The notes beneath the pieces are model-generated. The model was not told the origin of the DNA. It did not search any database and was given only the letters and a program-made list of their open reading frames with translations. Position numbers and translations under genes: made by a program. A stretch of 64,000 nt of DNA from Leifsonia sp. Root227 (GTDB lineage Bacteria > Actinomycetota > Actinomycetes > Actinomycetales > Microbacteriaceae), in contig NZ_LMIO01000002.1 in NCBI RefSeq assembly GCF_001428745.1, forward strand, positions 372,001 through 436,000, written 5' to 3'. Positions within the stretch are counted from its first letter, which is position 1. Each line of letters opens with the position of its first letter. Below are positions 25,886-34,555 of this stretch, in pieces.

Positions 25886-27733
25886 ATGATGGAGACACCG
25901 AGACAAGAATTCCCCGATATCGCAGAGCACGGGCTGATCGGCGACCTGCAATCCGTGGCACTCGTCTGCACGGACGGGACGATCGACTGGTTCTGCGCTC
26001 CGCGATTCGACTCGCCGGCGGTGTTCGCGTCGCTGCTGGACAGGGAGAAAGGCGGCTTCTTCCGCATCCACGCCCTGGGCGACGACGTGCGGGTCAAACA
26101 GATGTACTTCCCGCAGACGGCGGTGCTGATCACCCGGTTCATGAGTGCGTCCGGGGTGGGCGAGGTCATCGACTTCATGCCCGTCGCAGACGATCCGACC
26201 GTTGCGACGGAGGAGCGGCGCATCCTGCGCGGCGTGCGGCTGGTGCGGGGAGAGCTGACGTTCCGGCTGGAATGCCGCCCGCGGTTCGACTTCGGACGCC
26301 GCCCCCACACCGCATCGCGGGCAGGAGGATGGGTGCGCTTCGACGACGGGCTGTCCGGCGCCGCGCTGTCCGGCGTGCACGACGACGAGCAGGTGACGGA
26401 GCTCGACGACGGGGATGCAGTGCTGGACGTCACGATGTCGGCGGGAGACCTGCGGCTGTTCGCGTTCCACACCGCTCCGGAGGCGGACGGCCACGGCCTC
26501 ACCGTCGACCGCGGGCAGGAGCTGTTCCGGCAGACCGTCACGTTCTGGCGGGACTGGCTGAGCATCGGCACGTACACCGGCAGGTGGCGCGAGTCGGTCG
26601 AGCGGTCGGCGATGGTCCTGAAGCTGCTCCAGTACGCCCCGAGCGGCGGACTCGTCGCGGCTCCGACGGCCGCACTGCCGGAGCAACTCGGCGGCGTGCG
26701 CAACTGGGACTACCGGTACACCTGGATCAGGGACGGCTCGTTCTCCGTGCACTCGCTGCTGGCGCTCGGATACACGGAGGAAGCCATCGCGTTCTCGCTG
26801 TGGGTCGCCGACCGCGTGGCCGAGCAGGCAGGCGAGGCGTCCGGCCCGCTGAAGATCATGTACCGGATCGACGGGTCGAGCGATCTGGAGGAGCTGGAAC
26901 TCGACGGGTTCGAGGGCTACGCGGGGTCACGTCCCGTCAACGTCGGCAACGGTGCTGCCGATCAGCTCCAGCTCGACATCTACGGCGAAGCCCTGGACGC
27001 CCTGTTCGTGACGAACCAGTACCGCAGGATCGGGCATCCGGGCTGGAGCAAGCTGCGCGCCGTCCTGGACTGGCTGGTCGAGAACTGGGATCAGCCGGAC
27101 GAGGGTGTCTGGGAGACCAGGGGAGGGCGCAAGGACTTCAACTACGGGCGGATCATGTGCTGGGTCGCCTTCGACAGGGCGATCACCATCGCGAGAGAGC
27201 GCGGCCTCCCCGCGCCGCTCGACGTCTGGATCCAGGCTCGCGACGCCATCTACGAGCAGGTGTTCACGCGCTGCTGGAACGCGGACCGTCAGGCGTTCGT
27301 GCAATACCCTGGCACCGACGTCGTGGATGCGATCACCCTGTTGATGCCGCTGGTGGGGATGATCTCGCCGCACGACCCGATGTGGCTGTCCACGCTGGAC
27401 GCGATCGGCGAGGAGCTGGTGACGGACAGTCTCGTGTACCGCTACAACCCCGCAGCATCGCCGGACGGCCTGCCGGGCGAGGAGGGGACCTTCTCGCTGT
27501 GCTCGTTCTTCTACGTCATCGCCCTGGCCGACGCCGACAGGGTCGAGGAGGCGCAGTACGCGTTCGAGAAGATGCTGACATACGGCAACCATGTCGGCCT
27601 GTTCGCCGAAGAGATCGATCCAGCCGGCCGCCAGCTCGGCAACTTCCCGCAGGCGTTCACGCACCTGGCGCTGATCCGCGCCGCCATCGTGCTGGACGCT
27701 GCCCTCACCCGGCAGGAGTCGCGGGGCCGGTAG
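25886..27733 (+). CDS. Glycoside hydrolase family 15 protein (glucoamylase/trehalase type)
   Basis: GH15 enzymes release glucose from alpha-glucans or trehalose. The 615-residue protein has an N-terminal beta-sandwich (about 1-240) with DLQSVALVCTDGTIDWFCAPRFDSP in parts near 15-40, then the (alpha/alpha)6 barrel. NWDYRYTWIRDGSFS (about 273-287) holds substrate-binding residues. PGEEGTFSLCSFFYV (about 530-544) contains the candidate catalytic Glu. The ATG at 25886 has GAGGAGGG upstream; a second ATG follows directly. No signal peptide is seen, which fits an intracellular trehalase or glucoamylase. Its 3' end overlaps the convergent gene by 29 bases. Confidence 0.9.
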   Translation: MMETPRQEFPDIAEHGLIGDLQSVALVCTDGTIDWFCAPRFDSPAVFASLLDREKGGFFRIHALGDDVRVKQMYFPQTAVLITRFMSASGVGEVIDFMPVADDPTVATEERRILRGVRLVRGELTFRLECRPRFDFGRRPHTASRAGGWVRFDDGLSGAALSGVHDDEQVTELDDGDAVLDVTMSAGDLRLFAFHTAPEADGHGLTVDRGQELFRQTVTFWRDWLSIGTYTGRWRESVERSAMVLKLLQYAPSGGLVAAPTAALPEQLGGVRNWDYRYTWIRDGSFSVHSLLALGYTEEAIAFSLWVADRVAEQAGEASGPLKIMYRIDGSSDLEELELDGFEGYAGSRPVNVGNGAADQLQLDIYGEALDALFVTNQYRRIGHPGWSKLRAVLDWLVENWDQPDEGVWETRGGRKDFNYGRIMCWVAFDRAITIARERGLPAPLDVWIQARDAIYEQVFTRCWNADRQAFVQYPGTDVVDAITLLMPLVGMISPHDPMWLSTLDAIGEELVTDSLVYRYNPAASPDGLPGEEGTFSLCSFFYVIALADADRVEEAQYAFEKMLTYGNHVGLFAEEIDPAGRQLGNFPQAFTHLALIRAAIVLDAALTRQESRGR

Positions 27734-28931
27734 GAGTTGTCGCGGGAGCAGGGGTCGCGGGAGCAGGGGTCGCAGCGCCGCTGACCCGCAGATACACGAT
27801 CAGCCAGCTGAACACGACGACGCCAGCGACCAGCTCCGTCGCCGTGAGCACGTAGTAGCCGACAACGTAGAACAGCAGCATCACCACGATGGTGGCGAAG
27901 AACACGTAGCCGAGGATGAAGAACGACGCCGGAGCCTGCGGGAGCGCCGCGCGCACCCAGAACACGACGAGGGAGAAGGTCAGCACCATCCCGACGGCAG
28001 AGACGTTGTGCAGCACAGCGGAGACGTTGAGCGGGAAGACCCCAACGCCGGCGAGGAGCACCCCGATAAGGATGAGGGCCACCCGCACCCGGAGGAGCGC
28101 CGAGCGTCTCCGGCGGGCTCCGTCCTGACCAGTCGCTGTGCCGGTTGATTCCGGCGCGAGGCGGCGCACATCCGTCGCGTAGCGTGCGAGCGCCGTGACG
28201 ATCACCCCGGCGACGATCAGGGTCAGGTTGAACGACAGCGACGACACGCTGCTGGACATGCCGAGGGCGCTGAGGTGGAGCATCCACCAGTGCGGGTCCG
28301 GCGCGCTGAGCATCGACGTGAGGATGCCGACGATGACGAACGCGGCGAGCACCGTCGACAGGCGCATGAGGTCCATCTGCACGGACGACAGGAACACGAC
28401 GTACGCCGTGACCGCGCAGGCGACGGCGGCGAGGGCGGCAGCGGACAGGAAGTAGACCGTCGCGTCCTGGAATCCGTTCGCGAGCACGGCGCCGAGCGCG
28501 AGCCAGCCGAGAAGCGCGACCACCCCGTGCGCGACCGCGATGGCGATGGTATCGAACACGTCGACGGGGGAGACGTGCTGTGCGCGGCCATCCGTTCCCG
28601 CCGCTGTCCGGAACGGTCGGAAACCGTCTCGCGGCCACAGCCGACCAGCGATGTAGACCAGCACGCCGATGACCCCTGCCGCGATGGCCACGAACTGGCC
28701 GAGCGAGCCTGGACCGGCGATGGGCAGGCTGGCGCCCCAGAACACCGGGAGCGCGATGACGACCACCAGCACGAACGTGCCGCCGCCGGCGACGATGGCC
28801 GCGCCCTCGGCACTGAGTAAGGGCGTGCCGCGCACGGGAGCGCGGGGCTGTGCAGCGCCGGGCGGTGCGACGCCGGGCTGTGCAGCGCCGGGCAGAGGGG
28901 TGCGTCCTACGGTCGGCCTGGTGCGCGCCAT
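27705..28931 (-). CDS. Polytopic membrane protein of unknown function (DUF998-like)
   Basis: The 408-residue protein begins with a Pro/Ala/Gln stretch (residues 5-38) carrying near-repeats of GAAQPGVAPPGAAQP. About ten hydrophobic segments follow between residues 45 and 385, and the protein ends in a short Ala/Thr/Pro tail. The topology recalls DUF998 proteins, but I see no diagnostic motif. The ATG at 28931 has a GGGGG stretch eight bases upstream; an ATG at 28937 is the alternative. It is downstream of the deaminase gene, 47 bases away on the same strand. Confidence 0.7.
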   Translation of the reverse strand: MARTRPTVGRTPLPGAAQPGVAPPGAAQPRAPVRGTPLLSAEGAAIVAGGGTFVLVVVIALPVFWGASLPIAGPGSLGQFVAIAAGVIGVLVYIAGRLWPRDGFRPFRTAAGTDGRAQHVSPVDVFDTIAIAVAHGVVALLGWLALGAVLANGFQDATVYFLSAAALAAVACAVTAYVVFLSSVQMDLMRLSTVLAAFVIVGILTSMLSAPDPHWWMLHLSALGMSSSVSSLSFNLTLIVAGVIVTALARYATDVRRLAPESTGTATGQDGARRRRSALLRVRVALILIGVLLAGVGVFPLNVSAVLHNVSAVGMVLTFSLVVFWVRAALPQAPASFFILGYVFFATIVVMLLFYVVGYYVLTATELVAGVVVFSWLIVYLRVSGAATPAPATPAPATTPTGPATPAG

Positions 28932-28978
28932 CGTCATCACCCCCGGGGATGCAACGCGCTCACTGTATCGCTGTGGCG

Positions 28979-29989
28979 TCAGCCGCGCCAGGCATCGACC
29001 TCTGAGAGCAGTTCCTTCTTTCGGGCGTCGGAGGCGAACGACGCCTCGATGGAGGTGCGCGCGAAACGTTCCGCCTGCTCGGCCGTGACGCCGAGCGCAT
29101 CCCGGACGGCGGTGAAGTTGTCGCCGACATAGCCGCCGAAGTATGCGGGGTCGTCCGAGTTGATCGTCACGCGCACGCCCGCCGCGTCCAGTCGGAGCAG
29201 CGGATGGTCGGCAAGCGTGTCGATCGTGCGGAGCCGCAGGTTGGAGAGCGGGCACATCGTCAGGGCGATGCGCTCCTCGGCGAGGCGGACGACGAGTTCG
29301 GGGTCTTCGACGGCGCGGATGCCGTGGTCGATGCGCTCGGCGCCGAGCAGGTCCAGCGCCTCGCGGATGTACGACGCAGGCCCCTCCTCTCCCGCGTGCG
29401 CGACGACGTGCAGGCCCTCGTCCCGTGCCTTGGCGAAGACGTCCTGGAACAGCGACGGCGGATAGCCGACCTCCGCCGAGTCCAGGCCGACGCCGAGCAG
29501 GAGCTCGCGGCGGCTGAGCCCGGCGTTCAGAATCGTGTCCGCCGCCTCCACCGGTTCGTCGCGGAGGAAGCTCAGGATGATGCCGCCGGTGATGCCGAGG
29601 TCGCGCTCCGCCTGCTCCAGCGCGGTGGAGATGCCGTCGATGACCGTCTCGATCCTGATGCCGCGGGCGGTGTGCGCCTGCGGGTCGAAGAACAGCTCGA
29701 CGTGGCGGAGACCCTGGCTCGCCGCCGTGGTCAGGTAGCGGCGGGTGAGCTCGGCGAAGTCGCTCTCGGTGCGGAGCACATCCATCGTCGCGTAGTAGAG
29801 GGTGAGGAACGACTGCAGATCGGCGAAGTCGTACTGCGCCGCCAGCTTCTCCACCGAGGAATACGGCAGCGAGACGCCGTTCTTGCCCGCCAGCTCGAAG
29901 ACGAGGTCGGGCTCGAGCGTTCCCTCGATGTGGAGGTGCAGCTCGGCCTTGGGCAGAGAGAACAGGGCAGAGTCGGAAGGTGCGGTCAT
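28979..29989 (-). CDS. Adenine deaminase of the adenosine-deaminase fold
   Basis: The 336-residue protein is a zinc-dependent purine deaminase. Metal and catalytic motifs are LPKAELHLHIEGTLEP (about 12-27), VAHAGEEGP (about 197-205), ERIDHGIRA (about 219-227) and INSDDPAYFGGYV (about 275-287). FFDPQAHTARGI, VGLDSAEVGYPPS and MCPLSNLRL match the adenine deaminase subgroup (Pseudomonas PA0148/yeast Aah1 type) as I remember it, rather than true adenosine deaminase. The expected reaction is therefore adenine to hypoxanthine in purine salvage. Confidence 0.85.
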   Translation of the reverse strand: MTAPSDSALFSLPKAELHLHIEGTLEPDLVFELAGKNGVSLPYSSVEKLAAQYDFADLQSFLTLYYATMDVLRTESDFAELTRRYLTTAASQGLRHVELFFDPQAHTARGIRIETVIDGISTALEQAERDLGITGGIILSFLRDEPVEAADTILNAGLSRRELLLGVGLDSAEVGYPPSLFQDVFAKARDEGLHVVAHAGEEGPASYIREALDLLGAERIDHGIRAVEDPELVVRLAEERIALTMCPLSNLRLRTIDTLADHPLLRLDAAGVRVTINSDDPAYFGGYVGDNFTAVRDALGVTAEQAERFARTSIEASFASDARKKELLSEVDAWRG

Positions 29990-30052
29990 CCTCCGATTTT
30001 CTCATCCGCGCGAAGGACGCGGCGACCGGATGCGCGCGCCTAGCCTCGGAGG

Positions 30053-30499
30053 GTGACCAGACTCGGCCGCCGTGCCCGCCTCGGAATCGCCGCCGCGTGC
30101 GTGCTGCTCGCCGGGCTGGCGGTGCACGCGTTCGCGGACGGCCCCGTCGGCGGCTTCGCGGGGGATGCGCTGTACGCGGCGCTCATCGCGGTGCTGTTCG
30201 CGTGGCTGGCGCCGCTTGCCGCCCGCTGGGTGGCGCCGGTGGTCGCGCTCGCGTTCTGCTGGGCGATCGAGTTCCTGCAGCTCACGCCGGTTCCGCAGGC
30301 GATCGAGTCGCGCATCCCCGGCAGCTCCTTCGTGCTCGGGTCGACGTTCCAGTGGATCGACCTGGCGGCGTACGCGGTGGGCGTCGCCGTGGTCGCGCTG
30401 GTCAGCCGACCTGCAGCAGGATCTTCCCCAGGTGAGCCGACGACTCCATCCGGCGATGCGCCTGCGGCGCGTCCTCGAGAGGGAACACCGCGTCGATGA
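30053..30499 (+). CDS. DUF2809 family membrane protein
   Basis: The 148-residue protein has four hydrophobic segments (about residues 10-28, 35-55, 58-75 and 100-118). The DUF2809 features include a conserved CWAIEFLQLTPVP near 76-88 and STFQWIDLAAYAVGV near 103-117. Function is unknown. It starts at a GTG. Its last 98 bases overlap the end of the opposite-strand oxidoreductase gene, so the Pro/Arg-rich C-terminal 30 residues may be an accident of a late stop. Confidence 0.8.
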   Translation: MTRLGRRARLGIAAACVLLAGLAVHAFADGPVGGFAGDALYAALIAVLFAWLAPLAARWVAPVVALAFCWAIEFLQLTPVPQAIESRIPGSSFVLGSTFQWIDLAAYAVGVAVVALVSRPAAGSSPGEPTTPSGDAPAARPREGTPRR

Positions 30500-31382
30500 C
30501 CGGGCGCACCCGTCCCGCGGCGATCTGCGGCCAGACGTGCTCGCGCACCCCGGCCACGATGGCGACCCGTTCGGCCAGCGGCCGCGCCCGCAGCGTCGTG
30601 CCCCAGATCATGGCGCGCTTGCTCATCAGCAGGCCCGTGTCGATGGATGCCGGAGTGCGGTCGCGGGTGGCGATCGACATGATGCGGCCGCCCGTCGCGA
30701 GCGCATCCAGGTCGCGGGCGATGTACGCGCCCCCGACGATGTCGAGCACCACGTCGACCCCGCGGCCGTCCGTGACGTCGCGCACCACCTCGACGAAGTC
30801 GCTCTCCCGGTAGTCGATGGCCGCCTCGGCGCCCAGGGTGCGGCAGAACTCCACCTTCACCTGGCTGCCCGCCGTCGCGATCACGTGCGCGCCGAACACC
30901 CGGCCGAGCTGGATCGCCATCGAGCCGATGCCGCTCGATCCTCCATGCACGAGCAGCGTCTCGCCCTCTGCGAGCTCTGCGAGCTGGAACACGTTCGACC
31001 AGACCGTCGCCGTGACCTCCGGCAGGCCGGCGGCCTCCACGAGGTCGACGCCGGGCGGGACGGGGAGCACGAGGCCCGCATCCACGGTGACGTACTCGGC
31101 GTATCCTCCGCCTGGCAGCAGAGCGCAGACCTGGTCGCCGGCCGACCAGCCTGTCACCGAAGCGCCGACCTGGTCGATCGTGCCGGAGACCTCGAGGCCC
31201 GGCCACTCCGGCGCACCGGGAGGCGGAGGGTAGAAGCCGCGGCGCTGAGACAGGTCCGCGCCGTTCAGCCCGGCCGCCGCCACCCGGATGCGCACCTCGC
31301 GGTCCGCGGCGACGGGCTCCGGGACGTCTGCGACGGTCAGCACGTCCGCGTCCCCTGGAGCGGAGACGACGACGGCGCGCAT
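30402..31382 (-). CDS. Zinc-independent medium-chain alcohol dehydrogenase / quinone oxidoreductase
   Basis: The 326-residue protein is of the NAD(P)H:quinone oxidoreductase (QOR, PIG3-like) branch. The GroES-like domain (about 1-120) lacks the catalytic zinc ligands and shows GLNGADLSQRRGFYPPPP near 40-57. The nucleotide-binding domain has LLVHGGSSGIGSMAIQLG (about 142-159), followed by the typical GAEAAIDYRESDF. The ATG shares one base with the stop of the ABC permease gene (TGATG), so the three genes 33555 to 30402 probably form one operon. Confidence 0.9.
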   Translation of the reverse strand: MRAVVVSAPGDADVLTVADVPEPVAADREVRIRVAAAGLNGADLSQRRGFYPPPPGAPEWPGLEVSGTIDQVGASVTGWSAGDQVCALLPGGGYAEYVTVDAGLVLPVPPGVDLVEAAGLPEVTATVWSNVFQLAELAEGETLLVHGGSSGIGSMAIQLGRVFGAHVIATAGSQVKVEFCRTLGAEAAIDYRESDFVEVVRDVTDGRGVDVVLDIVGGAYIARDLDALATGGRIMSIATRDRTPASIDTGLLMSKRAMIWGTTLRARPLAERVAIVAGVREHVWPQIAAGRVRPVIDAVFPLEDAPQAHRRMESSAHLGKILLQVG

Positions 31383-32623
31383 CAGGAACGTGCCCCGGCC
31401 GTGTTCGAGCGCCTGGTCAGCACATCCCGGATCTTGACCTTGTTGGTGTACTCGATCGAACCGTAGCGGAACAGGCGCACCGCGATGCGGAGCACCACGG
31501 CAGACAGCACGAACAGCTCGACGATGATCACGATGGCCTGCCACAGCGGCAGCGTGCCGAACGCGTTCAGGATCAGCGCCGTGATCGGGGCCGTGTACGG
31601 GAAGAACGCGAGCACCTGCACGATCGGCGACTGCGGCGAGCTGATCGCGAAACCGGATGCGTAGAGCGGGATCACGATCGAGAAGATGACGATCGAGAAC
31701 AGCGGAGCCGCATCCTTCGCCGTCGGCATCACAGCGCCCACCGCGACGAGCGTGCCGGTGAACAGCGCGAACCCGCCGATCAGGATGAGCGCGCCGACGA
31801 TCATCTTCTCCGGCTCGAACACCAGCCCGGACAGGTCGAGGCTCGGAATGGAGAGCTGTTCCCGGAAGAACAGGTACCCGAACACGACAGGCAGGGCGAA
31901 CACCGCCATCTGGATGATGCCGATCATGAACAGGGAGATGACCTTGCCGATGAGCAGACTCGTCGGGTTGATCGTGGTCAGGATCATCTCGGTGACCCTG
32001 TTCTCCTTCTCCTCGAGGGTGGAGTTCAGCATCTGGTTGCCGAGGAACACGATCACGATGAAGAACGCCACCAGGAAGATCAGGGCGGGGATGATCGCCT
32101 CGAAGCCGGGGGCGACGGCGCCGTTCTTGAACGTGGTGGTCGACGTCTGGATCTCGCCGCGCAGCACGGCGACGTCGGTGGGGGAGCCGATGCGCTTCTC
32201 GACGCTCGCCGAGAGCACGGACTCCGCCGCCGAGGAGTACTTGGCGTTCTGCAGCAGCCCGGCGTCCGCCCCGTAGACCTTCACCGTCTCCTTCGCCGGG
32301 TCGGCGGGGTAGTCGAAGAACGCCTCGGACGAACCGGCCTTGACGGCGTCCACACCGGAGGCGCTGCTGTCGGCCGGGGTGCCGCCGAGCTGCCTGGCGA
32401 CGGCGGGATCGACCAGCCCGGACGCATCCACGTACTGGAACTCGAAGCGCGCGTTCTTCTGCGCATCGGCGGTCTGCGCCGTGGAGACATTGGAGGCGAC
32501 GATCAGGCTGATCAGCGCGATGGCGAAGATCGGCACGACGATAGTGATCGCCCAGAACCGGCGCTTCGACACCGTACGGAGGAACTCGAACGAGACGACC
32601 GTCCCGAGGTTGTGCTGGGCCAT
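31382..32623 (-). CDS. ABC exporter permease (ABC-2/NatB type)
   Basis: The 413-residue protein has a first transmembrane helix (about 22-44), a long extracytoplasmic domain (about 45-170), and five or six further helices from about 180 to 395. EEKENRVTEMILTTINPTSLLIGK (read in parts near 200-225) is the characteristic cytosolic coupling stretch of NatB-type permeases. Substrates of this group include sodium and xenobiotics; none can be assigned here. It overlaps the ATPase gene by one base. Confidence 0.9.
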   Translation of the reverse strand: MAQHNLGTVVSFEFLRTVSKRRFWAITIVVPIFAIALISLIVASNVSTAQTADAQKNARFEFQYVDASGLVDPAVARQLGGTPADSSASGVDAVKAGSSEAFFDYPADPAKETVKVYGADAGLLQNAKYSSAAESVLSASVEKRIGSPTDVAVLRGEIQTSTTTFKNGAVAPGFEAIIPALIFLVAFFIVIVFLGNQMLNSTLEEKENRVTEMILTTINPTSLLIGKVISLFMIGIIQMAVFALPVVFGYLFFREQLSIPSLDLSGLVFEPEKMIVGALILIGGFALFTGTLVAVGAVMPTAKDAAPLFSIVIFSIVIPLYASGFAISSPQSPIVQVLAFFPYTAPITALILNAFGTLPLWQAIVIIVELFVLSAVVLRIAVRLFRYGSIEYTNKVKIRDVLTRRSNTAGARS

Positions 32624-33555
32624 CAGTCGGCCTCCCTGCTGTCTGCTCCGTACACTTCGACGAAGATGTCGTCGAGCGATTTCCTGGTCGGCGCGAACCG
32701 GGTGACGTCGAGGCCCGCATCCACGAGGGAGCGGAGGATGGCGGCGGTGTCTGCGTCGTTGGCGACGTCGAGCTCTGCGTGACCGTCCGCATCCCGTGCG
32801 ATGTCATATGCCGAGGAGGAGGGGATCGTGCCGTCGTGATCGACGTGGATCACAGTGCCGCCGAACTGCTCCTGCACCTCGGAGACCGTTCCGTATGCGC
32901 GCGAGCCACCGTCCTTCAAGAGGATGACCCTGTCGCAGAGACGTTCGACCTCCTCCATATGGTGGGTGACCATCATGACCGTCGACCCCGCGCGCTTCTG
33001 ATCGTCGATGATGTCCATCAGCAGTCGGCGATTGACGGGGTCGAAGCCCTTGGTCGGCTCGTCCAGGATCAGCAGCTCAGGCTCGTTCATGATGGTGACG
33101 CCGAGTTGCACCTTCTGCTGCTGGCCGCCCGAGAGCTTGTCTAGCCGCACCTTCTCCTTGTCGCCGATGCCGACCCGCTCGAGATAGTTGCGCGACCAGG
33201 TGCGCGCCTGCTCCTTGCCGAGACCCTTGAGTTTGCCGAAGTAGACCATCACGTCGATGACGGACTCCTTCTTGTAGAGCCCGCGCTCCTCCGGCAGGTA
33301 GCCGAGCCTGTCGCCGGCCTCCGGGCTGAACGGGCGGCCGTCGATGTGCAGCACGCCTCCGGTCGGCTGGTAGATGCCGAGGAGCGCGCGGATCGTGGTG
33401 GTCTTGCCCGAGCCGTTGCTGCCGAGGAAGCCGAACGTCTCGCCGCGGGAGATGTCGAAGGAGAGATCGCGGATGACGGTCGTGCGACCGAAGTCCATGC
33501 GGAAGTGGTCGATGTGCACGAGTGGTTCGCTGCTGGGACTGCTCACCCGTCCCAC
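32623..33555 (-). CDS. ABC exporter ATP-binding protein (NatA type)
   Basis: The 310-residue ATPase has Walker A GSNGSGKTT (about residues 43-51), signature LSGGQQQK (about 139-146), Walker B LLILDEPTKGFDP (about 158-170) and the switch His in VTHHMEE. The C-terminal 80 residues are the accessory domain common in NatA proteins. The start is a GTG; a second in-frame GTG three codons later is equally possible because the ribosome site is weak. It is divergent from an arsR gene across a 73-base region. Confidence 0.92.
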   Translation of the reverse strand: MGRVSSPSSEPLVHIDHFRMDFGRTTVIRDLSFDISRGETFGFLGSNGSGKTTTIRALLGIYQPTGGVLHIDGRPFSPEAGDRLGYLPEERGLYKKESVIDVMVYFGKLKGLGKEQARTWSRNYLERVGIGDKEKVRLDKLSGGQQQKVQLGVTIMNEPELLILDEPTKGFDPVNRRLLMDIIDDQKRAGSTVMMVTHHMEEVERLCDRVILLKDGGSRAYGTVSEVQEQFGGTVIHVDHDGTIPSSSAYDIARDADGHAELDVANDADTAAILRSLVDAGLDVTRFAPTRKSLDDIFVEVYGADSREAD

Positions 33556-33563
33556 ATTAGGGG

Positions 33564-33592
33564 TTGACGGTGGCCGCGACCGGGATTATCTT
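33564..33592 (+). promoter_or_regulatory. Sigma-70 type promoter of the arsR-SRPBCC operon
   Basis: TTGACG (33564-33569), a 17-base spacer, and TATCTT (33587-33592) form a near-consensus promoter. It ends three bases before the inverted repeat at 33595-33610 and 37 bases before the ArsR start codon. Confidence 0.7.
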
Positions 33593-33594
33593 AT

Positions 33595-33610
33595 TCAACG
33601 TAGTAGTTGA
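33595..33610. promoter_or_regulatory. Inverted repeat TCAAC-N6-GTTGA, candidate ArsR operator
   Basis: Two 5-base arms are separated by GTAGTA, immediately downstream of the -10 box and before the arsR gene. The position would let a bound repressor block transcription start, the usual autoregulation of ArsR proteins in this pairing. Confidence 0.6.
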
Positions 33611-33628
33611 TAAAGGAATTGGTTGGGT

Positions 33629-33988
33629 ATGAATGCGGACAGCGAGGACAGGCTCGACAGGGCGTTCCAGGCGCTTGCCGATCCGGTGCGACGCGCGATC
33701 GTCGCCCGCCTCAGTACGGGGCCTGCGACGGTCAACGAACTGGCGGAGCCGTTCGCGATCACCACGCAGGCGATCTCCCGCCACATCCACGTGCTCGAAG
33801 AAGCCGGCCTCGTCACCAGGACACGGGATGCGCAGCGTCGCCCCGTCCACCTCGAACCATCCGCCCTCGAAGAGCTCACCTCGTGGATCGACCGCTACCG
33901 GCTCGTCCACGAACAGCAGTACCGCAGCCTCGACAGCGTGCTCGCCGACCTCGGCGACACCGTCACACACAAGGAGAAGAAGAAATGA
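33629..33988 (+). CDS. ArsR family transcriptional regulator
   Basis: The 119-residue regulator has a winged helix over about residues 8-85. ALADPVRRAIVARLSTGPATVNELA (in parts, about 15-39), the recognition helix TTQAISRHIHVLEEAGLV, and the wing TRDAQRRPVHLEP are all visible. No Cys-based metal site is seen, which fits the subgroup paired with SRPBCC proteins. The ATG at 33629 is preferred; a TTG at 33623 would add two residues. It overlaps the SRPBCC gene (ATGA) and probably represses its own promoter. Confidence 0.92.
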   Translation: MNADSEDRLDRAFQALADPVRRAIVARLSTGPATVNELAEPFAITTQAISRHIHVLEEAGLVTRTRDAQRRPVHLEPSALEELTSWIDRYRLVHEQQYRSLDSVLADLGDTVTHKEKKK

Positions 33989-34461
33989 GCAACCCCGTCA
34001 CCATCACCGCGCCGGACGGCCTGCCGTTCGTCGACATCGAGCGCGAGTTCGACTTCCCGGTCGAGAAGGTCTTCCTCGCCCACAAAGACCCTGCGCTGCT
34101 CTCGCAGTGGAGCGGTCCGCGCGGCTACGAGATGGACATCAAGGAGTACGACTTCAGCACGGGCGGCCGCTACCGCTTCGTGCACCGCGACCCGGAGGGC
34201 GCCGAGTATGCGTTCCGCGGCGTCTTCCACGTCGTTCGCGAGAACGAGTTCGCCATCCAGACCTTCGAGTTCGAGGGCTACCCGGATGTGGTGAGCATCG
34301 AGTCGATCACGTTCGAGTCGCTCGACGGCGGACGCACCAGGGTCAAGGCGCACGCCGTGTACCCGACCATGGAAGCCCGCGACGGCATCGTCGCCTCCGG
34401 CCAGGCCAAGGGCGTCACCGAGGGCTACGAGCGCCTCGAAGAGGCCCTCTCCGCGCTCTGA
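33985..34461 (+). CDS. SRPBCC (AHSA1/START-like) domain protein
   Basis: The 158-residue protein is a single helix-grip domain of the AHSA1 type, which binds hydrophobic ligands. REFDFPVEKVFLAHKDPALLSQW near residues 15-37 (read in parts) and the C-terminal helix SGQAKGVTEGYERLEEAL are typical. No function is known for this pairing beyond stress or ligand sensing. It starts inside the arsR stop codon and is followed by a long hairpin. Confidence 0.9.
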   Translation: MSNPVTITAPDGLPFVDIEREFDFPVEKVFLAHKDPALLSQWSGPRGYEMDIKEYDFSTGGRYRFVHRDPEGAEYAFRGVFHVVRENEFAIQTFEFEGYPDVVSIESITFESLDGGRTRVKAHAVYPTMEARDGIVASGQAKGVTEGYERLEEALSAL

Positions 34462-34488
34462 CGACCCCCTCCCGCCCTGCCGTCGCCA

Positions 34489-34548
34489 TCGAGCCGGGAC
34501 CTGTGTGCGCCGCCACCCGGCGTGTCGCGTACACAGGCCCCGGCTCGA
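34489..34548. terminator. Long hairpin with 18-base arms between SRPBCC and hisN genes
   Basis: TCGAGCCGGGACCTGTGT (34489-34506) pairs with 34531-34548 with a single mismatch. The loop contains a smaller CGCCG/CGGCG hairpin and GTGTCG. It lies between convergent genes and starts with the same TCGAGCC as the hairpin at 61701-61762. Confidence 0.75.
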
Positions 34549-34555
34549 CTGTGCG

